64,000 nucleotides of DNA from Verrucomicrobiia bacterium (GTDB taxonomy: Bacteria > Verrucomicrobiota > Verrucomicrobiia > Verrucomicrobiales > Akkermansiaceae). Every line of letters begins with the position of its first letter. Positions within the stretch are counted from its first letter, which is position 1. Made by a program: the position numbers and the translations under genes. The stretch covers positions 124,001 to 188,000 of the forward strand of contig JAUIGV010000007.1 of the NCBI GenBank assembly GCA_030432565.1, read 5' to 3'. A model generated the notes under the pieces. It was not told the DNA's origin and did not search any database. It saw nothing but the letters and a program-made list of their open reading frames with translations. This document shows positions 38,559 to 46,402 of the stretch, in pieces.

Positions 38559-39134
38559 TCAGGATGAATCGGTGTCTCCCAACTCCATCTGCAACCAAGC
38601 CTTGGCCCCCCGCCACGCCCGATCCACCGTCCGCGGCGAGATCTCGAGAATGGAGGCCGTTTCATCGACACTGAGCCCGGCAAAGTAGCGCAGCTTGACG
38701 ACTTGGGCCGCCGTTTCATTTTCGACCTCCAGCTTCGCCAGGGCCTCATCGACCGCGATGATTTCCTCGGACGGGGCATCCGTTTCGATGAGGAGCCGGG
38801 ATTCGTTCATCGTGGTGCGCACCTGATCTCCCCCGCGCTTCATGGCCTGTTTGCGTCGGGCGCTCTCGATCAAGATCCGCCGCATGGCTTCGGCCGCCGC
38901 GCCGAAAAAATGCCCGCGCGTCTTCCATTTCGGTTGATCGCCATCCGGTCCGGCCAAGCGAAGGTAGGCTTCGTGAACCAATGCGGTGGCCTGCAGGGTC
39001 TGCCCGCCCCGTTCTCCGGCCATCTTATGCGCCGCCATCCGGCGCAGTTCCTCGTAAGCCGCCGGGAGCAACCCGGCCGCCGCCTCGCCATCGCCGGCCT
39101 CCATGGCCTCGAGGATGCGAGTCACTTCATGCAT
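38559..39134 (-). CDS. ECF sigma factor, TALVHEAY type (sigma 1)
   Basis: I use the ATG at 39134 (191 residues, MHEVTRILEA), because it matches the start of sigma 2; the frame extends 72 codons further upstream but codes for an unlikely Arg/Trp-rich leader. Region 2 contains YEELRRMAAHKM and LQATALVHEAYLRL; region 4 contains GLSVDETASILEISPRTVD as helix-turn-helix. This is the sigma70_ECF group common in Planctomycetota and Verrucomicrobiota (ECF43-like). The acidic DxxD pair of region 2.2 is replaced by QATA, with Thr50 present. In the ECF43 factor EcfP of Vibrio, a Thr in this region is phosphorylated by a partner kinase to allow polymerase binding, so kinase 1 next door is the obvious activator here. 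That link is inference. Confidence 0.9.
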   Translation of the reverse strand: MHEVTRILEAMEAGDGEAAAGLLPAAYEELRRMAAHKMAGERGGQTLQATALVHEAYLRLAGPDGDQPKWKTRGHFFGAAAEAMRRILIESARRKQAMKRGGDQVRTTMNESRLLIETDAPSEEIIAVDEALAKLEVENETAAQVVKLRYFAGLSVDETASILEISPRTVDRAWRGAKAWLQMELGDTDSS

Positions 39135-39196
39135 TTCACATAATTCACCACAGATAAGGAAGCCTTGTCGAGATTGGAAAAAAAGTGCTGCCGGGT

Positions 39197-39226
39197 GGCG
39201 TCGCCTGCGCCGCGCTTTGCGCATGT
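39197..39226 (+). promoter_or_regulatory. Island promoter element before the LRR_5 gene
   Basis: GGCGTCG at 39197-39203, 13 bases, then TTGCGCATGT at 39217-39226. Both boxes and the spacing match the element before kinase 1 exactly. The LRR_5 start codon is 60 bases downstream. It could serve the four plus-strand genes up to 45850, which have gaps of only 63-91 bases. Confidence 0.65.
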
Positions 39227-39286
39227 GTTGATGTCCCCCGCGTTTTTCTCGCCGCCGGACGCCGGAAAACCAGAACCACCACAAGC

Positions 39287-40504
39287 ATGAATCCCACCAA
39301 GCCTTCGGCCCTTTTCCTCCTCCTTTATCTTTTCTTGGCCTCCCTTCCATCGGCCCGCGCCGAGCAGTTTGGATTGTTCACCTACGAGGTGAACAATGGA
39401 GAGATCACCATCACCGATTACCCGGAGGACGCCACCGGAGAAGTCGAGATCCCGGCAGAGATTGACGGGTTGCCGGTGACGATGATCCGCTGGCGCGCCT
39501 TCGCCGGCTGCACCGGCCTCACCTCCGTTACTATCCCGGACAGCGTTACCTACATCGGCTACCAGCCTTTCTCCGCTTGCAGCGATCTCACGTCAATCGA
39601 GGTGGACGCCCTGAACCCCGAATTCAGCAGTCTCAACGGGGTGCTCTTCAATAAGGACAGGACACGGCTCATCCATTATCCGGAGGGGAAAGCAGGAGAC
39701 TACCTGATTCCAGACAGCGTCACCTCCATTGCTTCCCAGTGGTGCTTTTCATTCATCCTGGGGGGCGGAGGGATCTGCATCGGCAGCGGAGCGTTTGGGG
39801 ACAGTAGCAAGCTCACCGGCGTTGGGATCCCTTCCGGGGTGACCAGCATCGGAGCGGAGACCTTCAACGGGTCCCCCGCCCTCACAACGATCACCATACC
39901 CGCCAGCGTGACTTCGATCGGCAATGAGGGTAACGTCTATCCGTCCGGGGATCCTTTGTCGGGGGCCTTCGAGGACTGTACGAGCCTGCACTCCGCCATC
40001 TTCCTCGGTGATACCCCCACCAAGTTCGACGAAAACACCTTCGCCAATACCGCCCCGGACTTCACCATCTATTACCTAAGCACCAGCACCGGTTTCACCT
40101 CGCCTACATGGAACGGATACCCGACTATCATGCTGGACGAGGTCACCCATCCCGCCGCTCCTTGGCTCGTGAGCCATGGCCTTCCCCACGACACCAACCT
40201 GCACCAGGATCTCAACGGGGACGGCGTGAGCCTGCTCATGGCCTACGCCCTGAACCTCGACCCCAAGGAGAACCTCAAGGGCCGCATGCCCGAGCCGATG
40301 GTCGGGGCCACCTCACTGGGCCTCTCCTTCCACGCCGTCGCCCCCGGCATCAGCTACCTTGTCGAGACCAGCACCGATCTGCAGAGCTGGACCACTGACG
40401 GTGTGAACTGGTCGGAGCTTGCAGAGGACGGCCACCGCACTGCCTCAGTCGAGCGCAACGGCCCCCGCCGCTTCCTGCGCCTCCGTCTGGTCGGAGCCAA
40501 TTGA
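39287..40504 (+). CDS. Secreted BspA-like LRR_5 protein
   Basis: The ATG at 39287 gives 405 residues with a signal peptide (MNPTKPSALF to PSARA). The frame opens earlier, but the extra 34 codons do not resemble a signal. The mature protein has an N-terminal segment FGLFTYEVNNGEITITDYPE, then a few LRR_5/BspA-type repeats (GCTGLTSVTIPDSVTYIG). These are interrupted by an insert of the pattern NPEFSSLNGVLFNKDRTRLI. It ends with the island's C-terminal domain (YLVETSTDLQSWTTDG). It is the short relative of the 1867-residue protein at 46403-52006; the N-terminal segment and insert are also preserved in the remnant at 45966-46285. Likely outside the cell, binding surfaces or polymers; no enzyme motif. 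Confidence 0.85.
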   Translation: MNPTKPSALFLLLYLFLASLPSARAEQFGLFTYEVNNGEITITDYPEDATGEVEIPAEIDGLPVTMIRWRAFAGCTGLTSVTIPDSVTYIGYQPFSACSDLTSIEVDALNPEFSSLNGVLFNKDRTRLIHYPEGKAGDYLIPDSVTSIASQWCFSFILGGGGICIGSGAFGDSSKLTGVGIPSGVTSIGAETFNGSPALTTITIPASVTSIGNEGNVYPSGDPLSGAFEDCTSLHSAIFLGDTPTKFDENTFANTAPDFTIYYLSTSTGFTSPTWNGYPTIMLDEVTHPAAPWLVSHGLPHDTNLHQDLNGDGVSLLMAYALNLDPKENLKGRMPEPMVGATSLGLSFHAVAPGISYLVETSTDLQSWTTDGVNWSELAEDGHRTASVERNGPRRFLRLRLVGAN

Positions 40505-40595
40505 AGCCAAGCCAGCCCCACTCAACAAAAGACTCACCACTTAGCCGCCCTTCCTGACTCCCATCATCAATCCCCCAAATCCAACAACTCATCAA

Positions 40596-41873
40596 ATGAA
40601 AAAAACAGTAACAACCATCCTCTCTCTCTTCGCCCTCGCAGGAGCATCCAACGCCGACGAGGAAATCACCAAGAAAGTCATCTGGGACAACGGTCCTTTT
40701 GACACCGTCCTGTTTTCCGGATTTTTCTCTTCAAGAGACGTCTGTGGCGACGATTTTCAACTCTCCCGGAACACCGTCATTGGCTCGTTGACGGTCTGGG
40801 TTCATGACATCTACCCGACAGGTGAAGTGAAGTCCGTGGGAGAAATCGATTCCCTCGATGCCTTCACGGGCACCTTGTCGGTCGGATTTTACCGGGATGG
40901 CGGAGATGCCCCGGGCGCGTTTGTCGCGAGCCGCTCCATCGTCAACCCGGAGATCGTGGATACCGAAGCCATCTCCCCCGTGGAGGAGCATGTATTCCGC
41001 ATCCATGGGGATTTCTCCACCCCCCTGACCCTCCCGAAAGGAGACTACTGGATCGTCTTCCATAACGGCACCTGGCTTTCGCCGCACGAAGGACCCAACG
41101 ACCTGATCATTCGTGGAACCCAGGCGCAATCAGGATCACGCGCCGTGATTGCGGACAGCCCGACCGCCCCCGCAGGTTGGACTGACCATGCCGACGTCCG
41201 CGACCTCGCCTTCCAACTTCACACGACCCAAGGCTTCCTGGGCCACGACATTTCAGTCTTTCTTAGGTATTACAATGGCAATAACCTCCAGGGAAGATTC
41301 GGTCCCCCTTATATTTTAGGCACCGAGCAAGTCGGTCCGAATATCGAATTTGAACCATGGCGCAATGAGCTAGGAGCAGCAGGGGGATTTGATTTTGACG
41401 CTTTCTCCATCGAGATTGACGAATCCACTCTTTGGGACTTTGGAACCGCCGCCTCCGGCAATTTCAACGGTTACGTCTTCGAAGACACCAATGACACCCT
41501 TCCTGATTTCCTTTCAGTGACACTCGACGAATCCGTCTCCACGAGAGTGCCATCACAAATCCTGGTCAGCCCGAACACCATCTGGGTCAACGATGAATCA
41601 TACTTCTACGGACCAGATGAATTCGTCCGCCTCATCGTCACCTTCGCCGAGAAGCGCCCGGCCCCCGTCATCTCGCTCTCCCCGGGAACAAAGGGCAGCA
41701 TGCTCCTCGAAGCCCCGACCGTCGTTGGCAAAACCTATCAATTCGAGCGGTCCACTGACTTGCAAAACTGGGTCCCCTTTGACCTTCGCTATACCGCAAC
41801 CTCCCCCTTCATCACAACCCATCTCAAGCCCACGGGGCTCAAAGAGTTCTACCATCTGCGCGAAGTGGAATAG
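40596..41873 (+). CDS. Secreted protein of unknown function with STDLQNW C-terminal domain
   Basis: This 425-residue protein starts with a signal peptide (MKKTVTTILS to ASNADEE). The middle (about 30-200) is a beta-rich region of the type GDDFQLSRNTVIGSLTVWV and GDYWIVFHNGTW, often seen in secreted verrucomicrobial proteins, followed by a second region without recognisable family. The last 70 residues (KTYQFERSTDLQNWVPFD to FYHLREVE) match the conserved C-terminal domain shared by several neighbours, which may be a sorting or anchoring domain. It lies 91 bases after the LRR_5 gene and 63 bases before the next gene, all on the same strand, so probably one operon. No catalytic residues identified. 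Confidence 0.75.
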   Translation: MKKTVTTILSLFALAGASNADEEITKKVIWDNGPFDTVLFSGFFSSRDVCGDDFQLSRNTVIGSLTVWVHDIYPTGEVKSVGEIDSLDAFTGTLSVGFYRDGGDAPGAFVASRSIVNPEIVDTEAISPVEEHVFRIHGDFSTPLTLPKGDYWIVFHNGTWLSPHEGPNDLIIRGTQAQSGSRAVIADSPTAPAGWTDHADVRDLAFQLHTTQGFLGHDISVFLRYYNGNNLQGRFGPPYILGTEQVGPNIEFEPWRNELGAAGGFDFDAFSIEIDESTLWDFGTAASGNFNGYVFEDTNDTLPDFLSVTLDESVSTRVPSQILVSPNTIWVNDESYFYGPDEFVRLIVTFAEKRPAPVISLSPGTKGSMLLEAPTVVGKTYQFERSTDLQNWVPFDLRYTATSPFITTHLKPTGLKEFYHLREVE

Positions 41874-41936
41874 TCCACCGGTTCCCTCTTCTTGAAGCCC
41901 ACTCGCCTATCAGCAAACCCTTCGAAAAACATTCTC

Positions 41937-43820
41937 ATGAAAATTTCCAAACTCATACCCATCCTGTCTCTTCTCACTTGTGGAGCAAGTGTCGCCGACC
42001 CGACTCCCACCATCCGCTTTGACCAGCCGTCCTGGTTTCCCGCTTTTCGCAATAACCTTGCCAGTGCGGCGAGTCACGAGGAAACCTCCGGGAGCCGTCG
42101 GAGCAACCTGGCTTTTGACAATTTCTTGTTTCCAACGGCGCAGAAGATCATCGAGGTCCGCTGGGAAGGGTTCTACTCCTCCAAAGACCACGGAATCGAC
42201 GTCATCAACACGAATACCTGGAGAGTTTCGATTCACGCGGACGACAACGGAACACCTGTAACCTTCCCCTTGCTCACCGAATCTCGCGACGTCGGCGACG
42301 TCCCCATGACGGTGGTAGGAGATTCAATTCTTGGGCCCTTTGATAACGGCGGGACCTCCCCGGTCATCCCGGAGCGGCGGCTGAGAAGCTACTCCTTCCA
42401 ACTCGCCACTCCCTTTGCGGCCCAAGCCAACACCAAATATTGGATCAGCATCCAGTCACTTTCACCAAATCATCGGCCGTTCTTTTGGTGGAACTGCACC
42501 GGAACCGTCTCTGACCCGGTGGCCCAGCGTTCCTTCGCCTCCAAAGGCTACCAAACCGATGGCTTCCATCAGAGAAATGGCTCCGTGCCTTATCCACCCT
42601 ACAACCTGGTCATGACCCTCCTGACTCTTCCGGCCAATGACGCGGACGAGGATGGCATGGATGACGATTGGGAGAACGCCAACGGCCTAGACGCGACGAG
42701 AGATGATTCCCGGGAAGATCCCGACGACGACGGTTCCACCAACCTCCGGGAATTTGAACAACTCACCAATCCACAGAATCCCGATACCGAGGGCGACGGA
42801 CTGTTGGACGGAGTGGAATCCAACAGCGGCCTCTACATCGACGAGACTGATACCGGCACCAGTCCACTCCTTGCTGATTCGGACCGCGACGGTCTCAGCG
42901 ATTCCATCGAGATCCCTTCCCTGCCCTTCGTGGATGAGAATCAGCCGGGGTCCGATCCCAACAAAAAGGATAGCGACGGCGATCACTACGACGACGGACT
43001 CGAGGCACGCTCCGCCCTCGACCCGACCGATCCCGCCATCCATCCGGATCTCATCATCCTCGGAACCGGCCAAAAAGCGCTCCTCGGCAATAGCCTGACC
43101 GAGGGCCTGCCATCATCGGCCATCACTGCCAACCGCTTGAATTCGGACCGGCTCTTCAATGGAAAACTGGGCACCGGATTGTCGGATTGGACTTGGATCG
43201 CCGACGATATCGGAGAGCCGGAAATCTGGACGGCCGTCGATCTGGACCGGTCGTTCCATCTCACCCACTTCACCATCGCCGCACCCTCCACCCTCAGTCG
43301 CAGCCCCATCCGCTGGGAGCTTCAGGGATCTCTGGATGGCATTCACTTCGAAACCATTTTTCATTACAGCGACCACGAACAGGCGATCTGGAGCGAGGCC
43401 AGCCAGGTTCTCCGATACGATGCCGGGGTGCATTTTCAAAGACCGAAGGCCTTTTCAGTCTATCGCTTTGTCAGCGAAGGCGGAAGCCTTGATCCGAGAA
43501 TCACGCTGCAGTTGGGCGAACTGGAACTCTTCGGCACCGACGCCGAGACCACCCTGCAAGGACCGGTGATGAGCTGGGGAGGCCCCTTTCTCAGTTTCAA
43601 CATTCCCGAAAATGCCCTTCCGGGCACCCGCTGGACCCTCGAACGCAGCACCGACCTCGAGAGCTGGGAGGCCATTTACCACTTCGAGGAAGGCGAGCGC
43701 TCCGAGTACGAAGGACAATCGCTTTACGTCACTGAAACCGAATCTGGCGTTTCCATAATCGACGGGGCCCCACCGGCCGGCCCTGTCTTCTACCGCTTGA
43801 GAGTCGTCTCCGAAGAGTAG
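41937..43820 (+). CDS. Secreted protein with TSP3-like repeats and F5/8C-like domain
   Basis: I use the ATG at 41937 (627 residues), which begins directly with a signal peptide (MKISKLIPIL to GASVADP); the frame's upstream TTG adds 15 non-signal residues. Order: an N-terminal beta domain (about 25-220), then calcium-binding repeats resembling thrombospondin type 3 (DADEDGMDDDW, DSDRDGLSDSIE, DSDGDHYDDGLE; about 235-370). Next is a galactose-binding F5/8 type C-like domain (about 385-545; VDLDRSFHLTHFTI, IRWELQGSLDGIHFE). The shared C-terminal domain (TLERSTDLESWEAIYHF to YRLRVVSEE) closes the protein. It is likely a calcium-stabilised cell-surface lectin or adhesin. The C-terminal domain is close to those of the CSLREA proteins at 43892 and 60829. 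Confidence 0.82.
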   Translation: MKISKLIPILSLLTCGASVADPTPTIRFDQPSWFPAFRNNLASAASHEETSGSRRSNLAFDNFLFPTAQKIIEVRWEGFYSSKDHGIDVINTNTWRVSIHADDNGTPVTFPLLTESRDVGDVPMTVVGDSILGPFDNGGTSPVIPERRLRSYSFQLATPFAAQANTKYWISIQSLSPNHRPFFWWNCTGTVSDPVAQRSFASKGYQTDGFHQRNGSVPYPPYNLVMTLLTLPANDADEDGMDDDWENANGLDATRDDSREDPDDDGSTNLREFEQLTNPQNPDTEGDGLLDGVESNSGLYIDETDTGTSPLLADSDRDGLSDSIEIPSLPFVDENQPGSDPNKKDSDGDHYDDGLEARSALDPTDPAIHPDLIILGTGQKALLGNSLTEGLPSSAITANRLNSDRLFNGKLGTGLSDWTWIADDIGEPEIWTAVDLDRSFHLTHFTIAAPSTLSRSPIRWELQGSLDGIHFETIFHYSDHEQAIWSEASQVLRYDAGVHFQRPKAFSVYRFVSEGGSLDPRITLQLGELELFGTDAETTLQGPVMSWGGPFLSFNIPENALPGTRWTLERSTDLESWEAIYHFEEGERSEYEGQSLYVTETESGVSIIDGAPPAGPVFYRLRVVSEE

Positions 43821-43891
43821 CACCCGATGGACCACGCCCATCCTCGCCCGGAAGCGGTCAATAACCCTGCCACCTTCAGCCTGCCGAAATC

Positions 43892-45850
43892 ATGACCACC
43901 ACTCCCACCAAAAAATCGACCCGCCACCGCGGTCTCCACCTTTCCCGCACCAAACGCAAGGCCCTCCGTCGCCGGAGCCAATACGCACTGCGCTACTGGA
44001 AATTCCTCACCCGCTGCTTCACCTCGCTGCGCCGCCGACCCGCCTTCCGCTTTTCCAATGCCCTAAAACGATGGCGCGCCGCCCTCGGCGCCCTAGCCCT
44101 GGCCTGCTGGCTGCCCGCCCTTGCGCAAGCCGACACCTTCACCGTCAACAGCAACTCCGACATCTCGGAGGAAGAGGATGGAGACCTCACCCTGCGCGAA
44201 GCGATCACCCGGGCCAACGAGAACCCGGGCCCGGACACCATTGACTTCACCGACGACCTCTCCGGAGCGGTGATCAAATTGACCCAGGGCGAGCTCGCCA
44301 TCAGCGACGAGCTCAGCATCGACGCCTCCAGCCTCGCCGAAGCACCGATCATCGATGCCGATCAAAAATCGCGCGTGATGCACTTCACCGCTTCGGAAGG
44401 CAGCTTGGACCTCACCAGGCTCACGCTGCGAAATGGAACCACCGATGGCGACGGCGCCGGGATCCTGTTTACTTCCACCGGAGCCCTCACTCTCACCAAC
44501 GCCACCACGAGTGGGAACAAGGCAAACGGTGAGGCAAGTGAGGGCGGAGGCATTTCCGCCCTTTCCGGAGCGGTCATTCTCGTGAACTCCGTCGTGAGCG
44601 GAAACGATGCCTACTCGGGTGGTGGCATTGCCACCAAATCTGGTTCCATCACCCTCGCGAATTCAACCGTGACCGGCAATCACTCGGGTTACGGTCATAC
44701 CTACGGTGGAGGTCTTTATTCGGACTCCGGAACGATCACCCTCGCCGACTCCAGCGTCAGTCAGAATCAGTCTGGTTACGGGGGCGGGATTTGCACGGTC
44801 TCAGGAGCCGTCATCCTGACGAATTCCACCCTGAACGGGAACGAAGCCACCTATGGTGTCGGTGGTGGGATTTCCACCCGTTCAGGAGCGATCGCACTCA
44901 CAAACTCCACCCTCAACGGGAATCGCTCCAGTTGGCGCGGGGCTGGAATTGATACCGATTCCGGCGCCCTCTCGCTTGTCAATTCTACCATCACCGGGAA
45001 CATCACGGGTTCCCCATTCACCGGAGATTACGGCGCAGTTTTTTCATCAGAAGGAGCGATCTCCATCGTCAACTCCATTATCGCCGGGAACTGGGAACGG
45101 ATTTATTCGGTGCGGAGAACTTGGGATGGAGGCTTTCCCAAGATTCAAATCATTCAAACCTCTCGTAACCCCTCCGACCTTGTTGTCTCTGGAAACTTCG
45201 CAGAGGGCCTTCAGGTCTCCCACAGCCTCATTGGTAAGATCAAGGGTGCCCGCCTCGACGAGGCCCTACTCAACAAGGACAACCTCATCGCCGTCGACCC
45301 GCTCCTCGCTCCCCTCGCCGACAATGGTGGCCCGACCCAAACGATGCTGCCCTATCCGGAATCACCCGTCATCAATGCCGGCGCTCCGACCGGGCACCCC
45401 ACCGACCAGCGGGGTCTCCCCCACCTTGGAGCGCCCGACATCGGAGCCGTTGAATTCCAGGGAACGTCCGACCTTCGCCGGGTCCTGCCACTCGACCACG
45501 ATGGCGATGGAAACTCATACCAACTCGAAAAGGCGGTGGGCACCAATCCTTTCGTGTCCGACTCCAACGATCCCCGCCTCCTTCAGCGGCCCACTTTCAA
45601 GGTCGAAGGCCAGGCCGTGCTGAGCTTTGGGATCGCGGAAACCGCTCTTGCAGGCACCCGCTGGATCCTCGAACGGACCACCGACCTGGAGAACTACGAG
45701 GTCATCTACCACTTCGGTGACAACGAGCACTCCGAGTACGAGGATCATCCGATCACCATCACCGAGACCGAAACCGGGGTATCCATTACCGATGAAGCTC
45801 CACCGAGCGGCCCTTTCTTCTACCGCCTGAGAATCATCCTCGAAGAGTAG
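43892..45850 (+). CDS. CSLREA-type right-handed beta-helix surface protein (copy 1)
   Basis: This 652-residue protein has a remarkable N-terminus: about 62 residues with some 21 Lys/Arg and no acidic residue (KALRRRSQYALRYW, LRRRPAFRF). This precedes a hydrophobic core (LGALALACWLP) and a signal peptidase site near AQA80. The mature start carries the CSLREA-like signature (FTVNSNSD, GDLTLREAITRANENPG). A parallel beta-helix of repeats of the type LTNSTLNGN and a closing segment LADNGGPTQTMLPYPESP, GAPDIGAVEFQG, typical of the family, follow. The end is the shared C-terminal domain (ILERTTDLENYEVIYHF). Paralog at 60829-62637. It is the last gene of the 39287-45850 cluster. Predicted extracellular, possibly adhesive or polysaccharide-binding. 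Confidence 0.85.
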   Translation: MTTTPTKKSTRHRGLHLSRTKRKALRRRSQYALRYWKFLTRCFTSLRRRPAFRFSNALKRWRAALGALALACWLPALAQADTFTVNSNSDISEEEDGDLTLREAITRANENPGPDTIDFTDDLSGAVIKLTQGELAISDELSIDASSLAEAPIIDADQKSRVMHFTASEGSLDLTRLTLRNGTTDGDGAGILFTSTGALTLTNATTSGNKANGEASEGGGISALSGAVILVNSVVSGNDAYSGGGIATKSGSITLANSTVTGNHSGYGHTYGGGLYSDSGTITLADSSVSQNQSGYGGGICTVSGAVILTNSTLNGNEATYGVGGGISTRSGAIALTNSTLNGNRSSWRGAGIDTDSGALSLVNSTITGNITGSPFTGDYGAVFSSEGAISIVNSIIAGNWERIYSVRRTWDGGFPKIQIIQTSRNPSDLVVSGNFAEGLQVSHSLIGKIKGARLDEALLNKDNLIAVDPLLAPLADNGGPTQTMLPYPESPVINAGAPTGHPTDQRGLPHLGAPDIGAVEFQGTSDLRRVLPLDHDGDGNSYQLEKAVGTNPFVSDSNDPRLLQRPTFKVEGQAVLSFGIAETALAGTRWILERTTDLENYEVIYHFGDNEHSEYEDHPITITETETGVSITDEAPPSGPFFYRLRIILEE

Positions 45851-45902
45851 CACCCGACTTGTTCTCCCGATTCCCGATATTTCAGAAAATCGGAAATCAA
45901 GT

Positions 45903-45932
45903 GGCGCTCCGCTCAGCCGTAAATGCGCATGT
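45903..45932 (+). promoter_or_regulatory. Island promoter element before the LRR_5 remnant
   Basis: GGCGCTC at 45903-45909, 13 bases, then ATGCGCATGT at 45923-45932. This is the same spacing as before kinase 1 and the 39287 LRR gene, with small changes in the first box. It has outlived the open reading frame that follows. Confidence 0.5.
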
Positions 45933-45965
45933 CCCAAGAAGACCACCTATCCGAACCATAACTCC

Positions 45966-46285
45966 CTTCCTTCATCCTCTCAAGTCTACTGGATCCTCCT
46001 GGCCCTGTTCGGGCCGCCGGACTCCGCTCTCCAGGCCGAAACCTTCGGGCTCTTCACTTACCGGGCGGTGGACGGGGCTTAGGTTACCATCACCGACTAC
46101 CCTGAAGATGCCTCCGGGACCGTTATACCGGTCTGAAAGACGACGAAGTGGACTCGTTGAACCCGCATTCCAGCAGTCTTGATGACGTTTTGTCACCCAA
46201 GGACCAAACTGCTTTACTGCGCAATCCTGCAGGGTGCGAGGGAGATGACCAAATCCCGGCAGGAGTGACCCAAACCGGAAAGTAA
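45966..46285 (+). pseudogene. Decayed LRR_5 gene remnant
   Basis: The translation resembles the LRR_5 protein at 39287 but is broken. A signal-like stretch (YWILLALFGPPDSALQA) leads into ETFGLFTYRAVDGA, then an in-frame TAG at 46080-46082. VTITDYPEDASGTVIPV follows, and a TGA at 46134-46136. A shift of frame then gives EVDSLNPHSSSLDDVLSPKD and ends with TAA at 46283-46285. The matching segments in the intact gene are FGLFTYEVNNGEITITDYPE and EVDALNPEFSSLNGVLFNKD; the repeats between them have been deleted. An island promoter element still stands upstream. The intact giant LRR_5 gene follows directly. Confidence 0.85.
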
Positions 46286-46344
46286 GAGCTTCGAACCCGC
46301 GCCTGGCGGGAATCACCGTAAAAATCAAAAAATCAAAAAAAGCT

Positions 46345-46369
46345 GACGTGTTTTCAATCCGGAATGCGC
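46345..46369 (+). promoter_or_regulatory. Island promoter element before the giant LRR_5 gene
   Basis: GACGTGTTTT (46345-46354), 10 bases, then TGCGC (46365-46369) followed by ACGTAAG. It has exactly the 10+10 spacing of the GACAGGGTTT elements further right. The ATG at 46403 lies 34 bases downstream. An A-rich tract precedes it, as also before the elements at 60756 and 63704. Confidence 0.65.
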
Positions 46370-46402
46370 ACGTAAGGAGTAAGAAATCATCCCACTCCTC
46401 TC

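Noticed and set aside
39135-39350. Longer start for sigma 1, 72 codons upstream
   Set aside because: The added leader (Arg/Trp-rich) overlaps the divergent promoter element and LRR_5 start and is absent from sigma 2.
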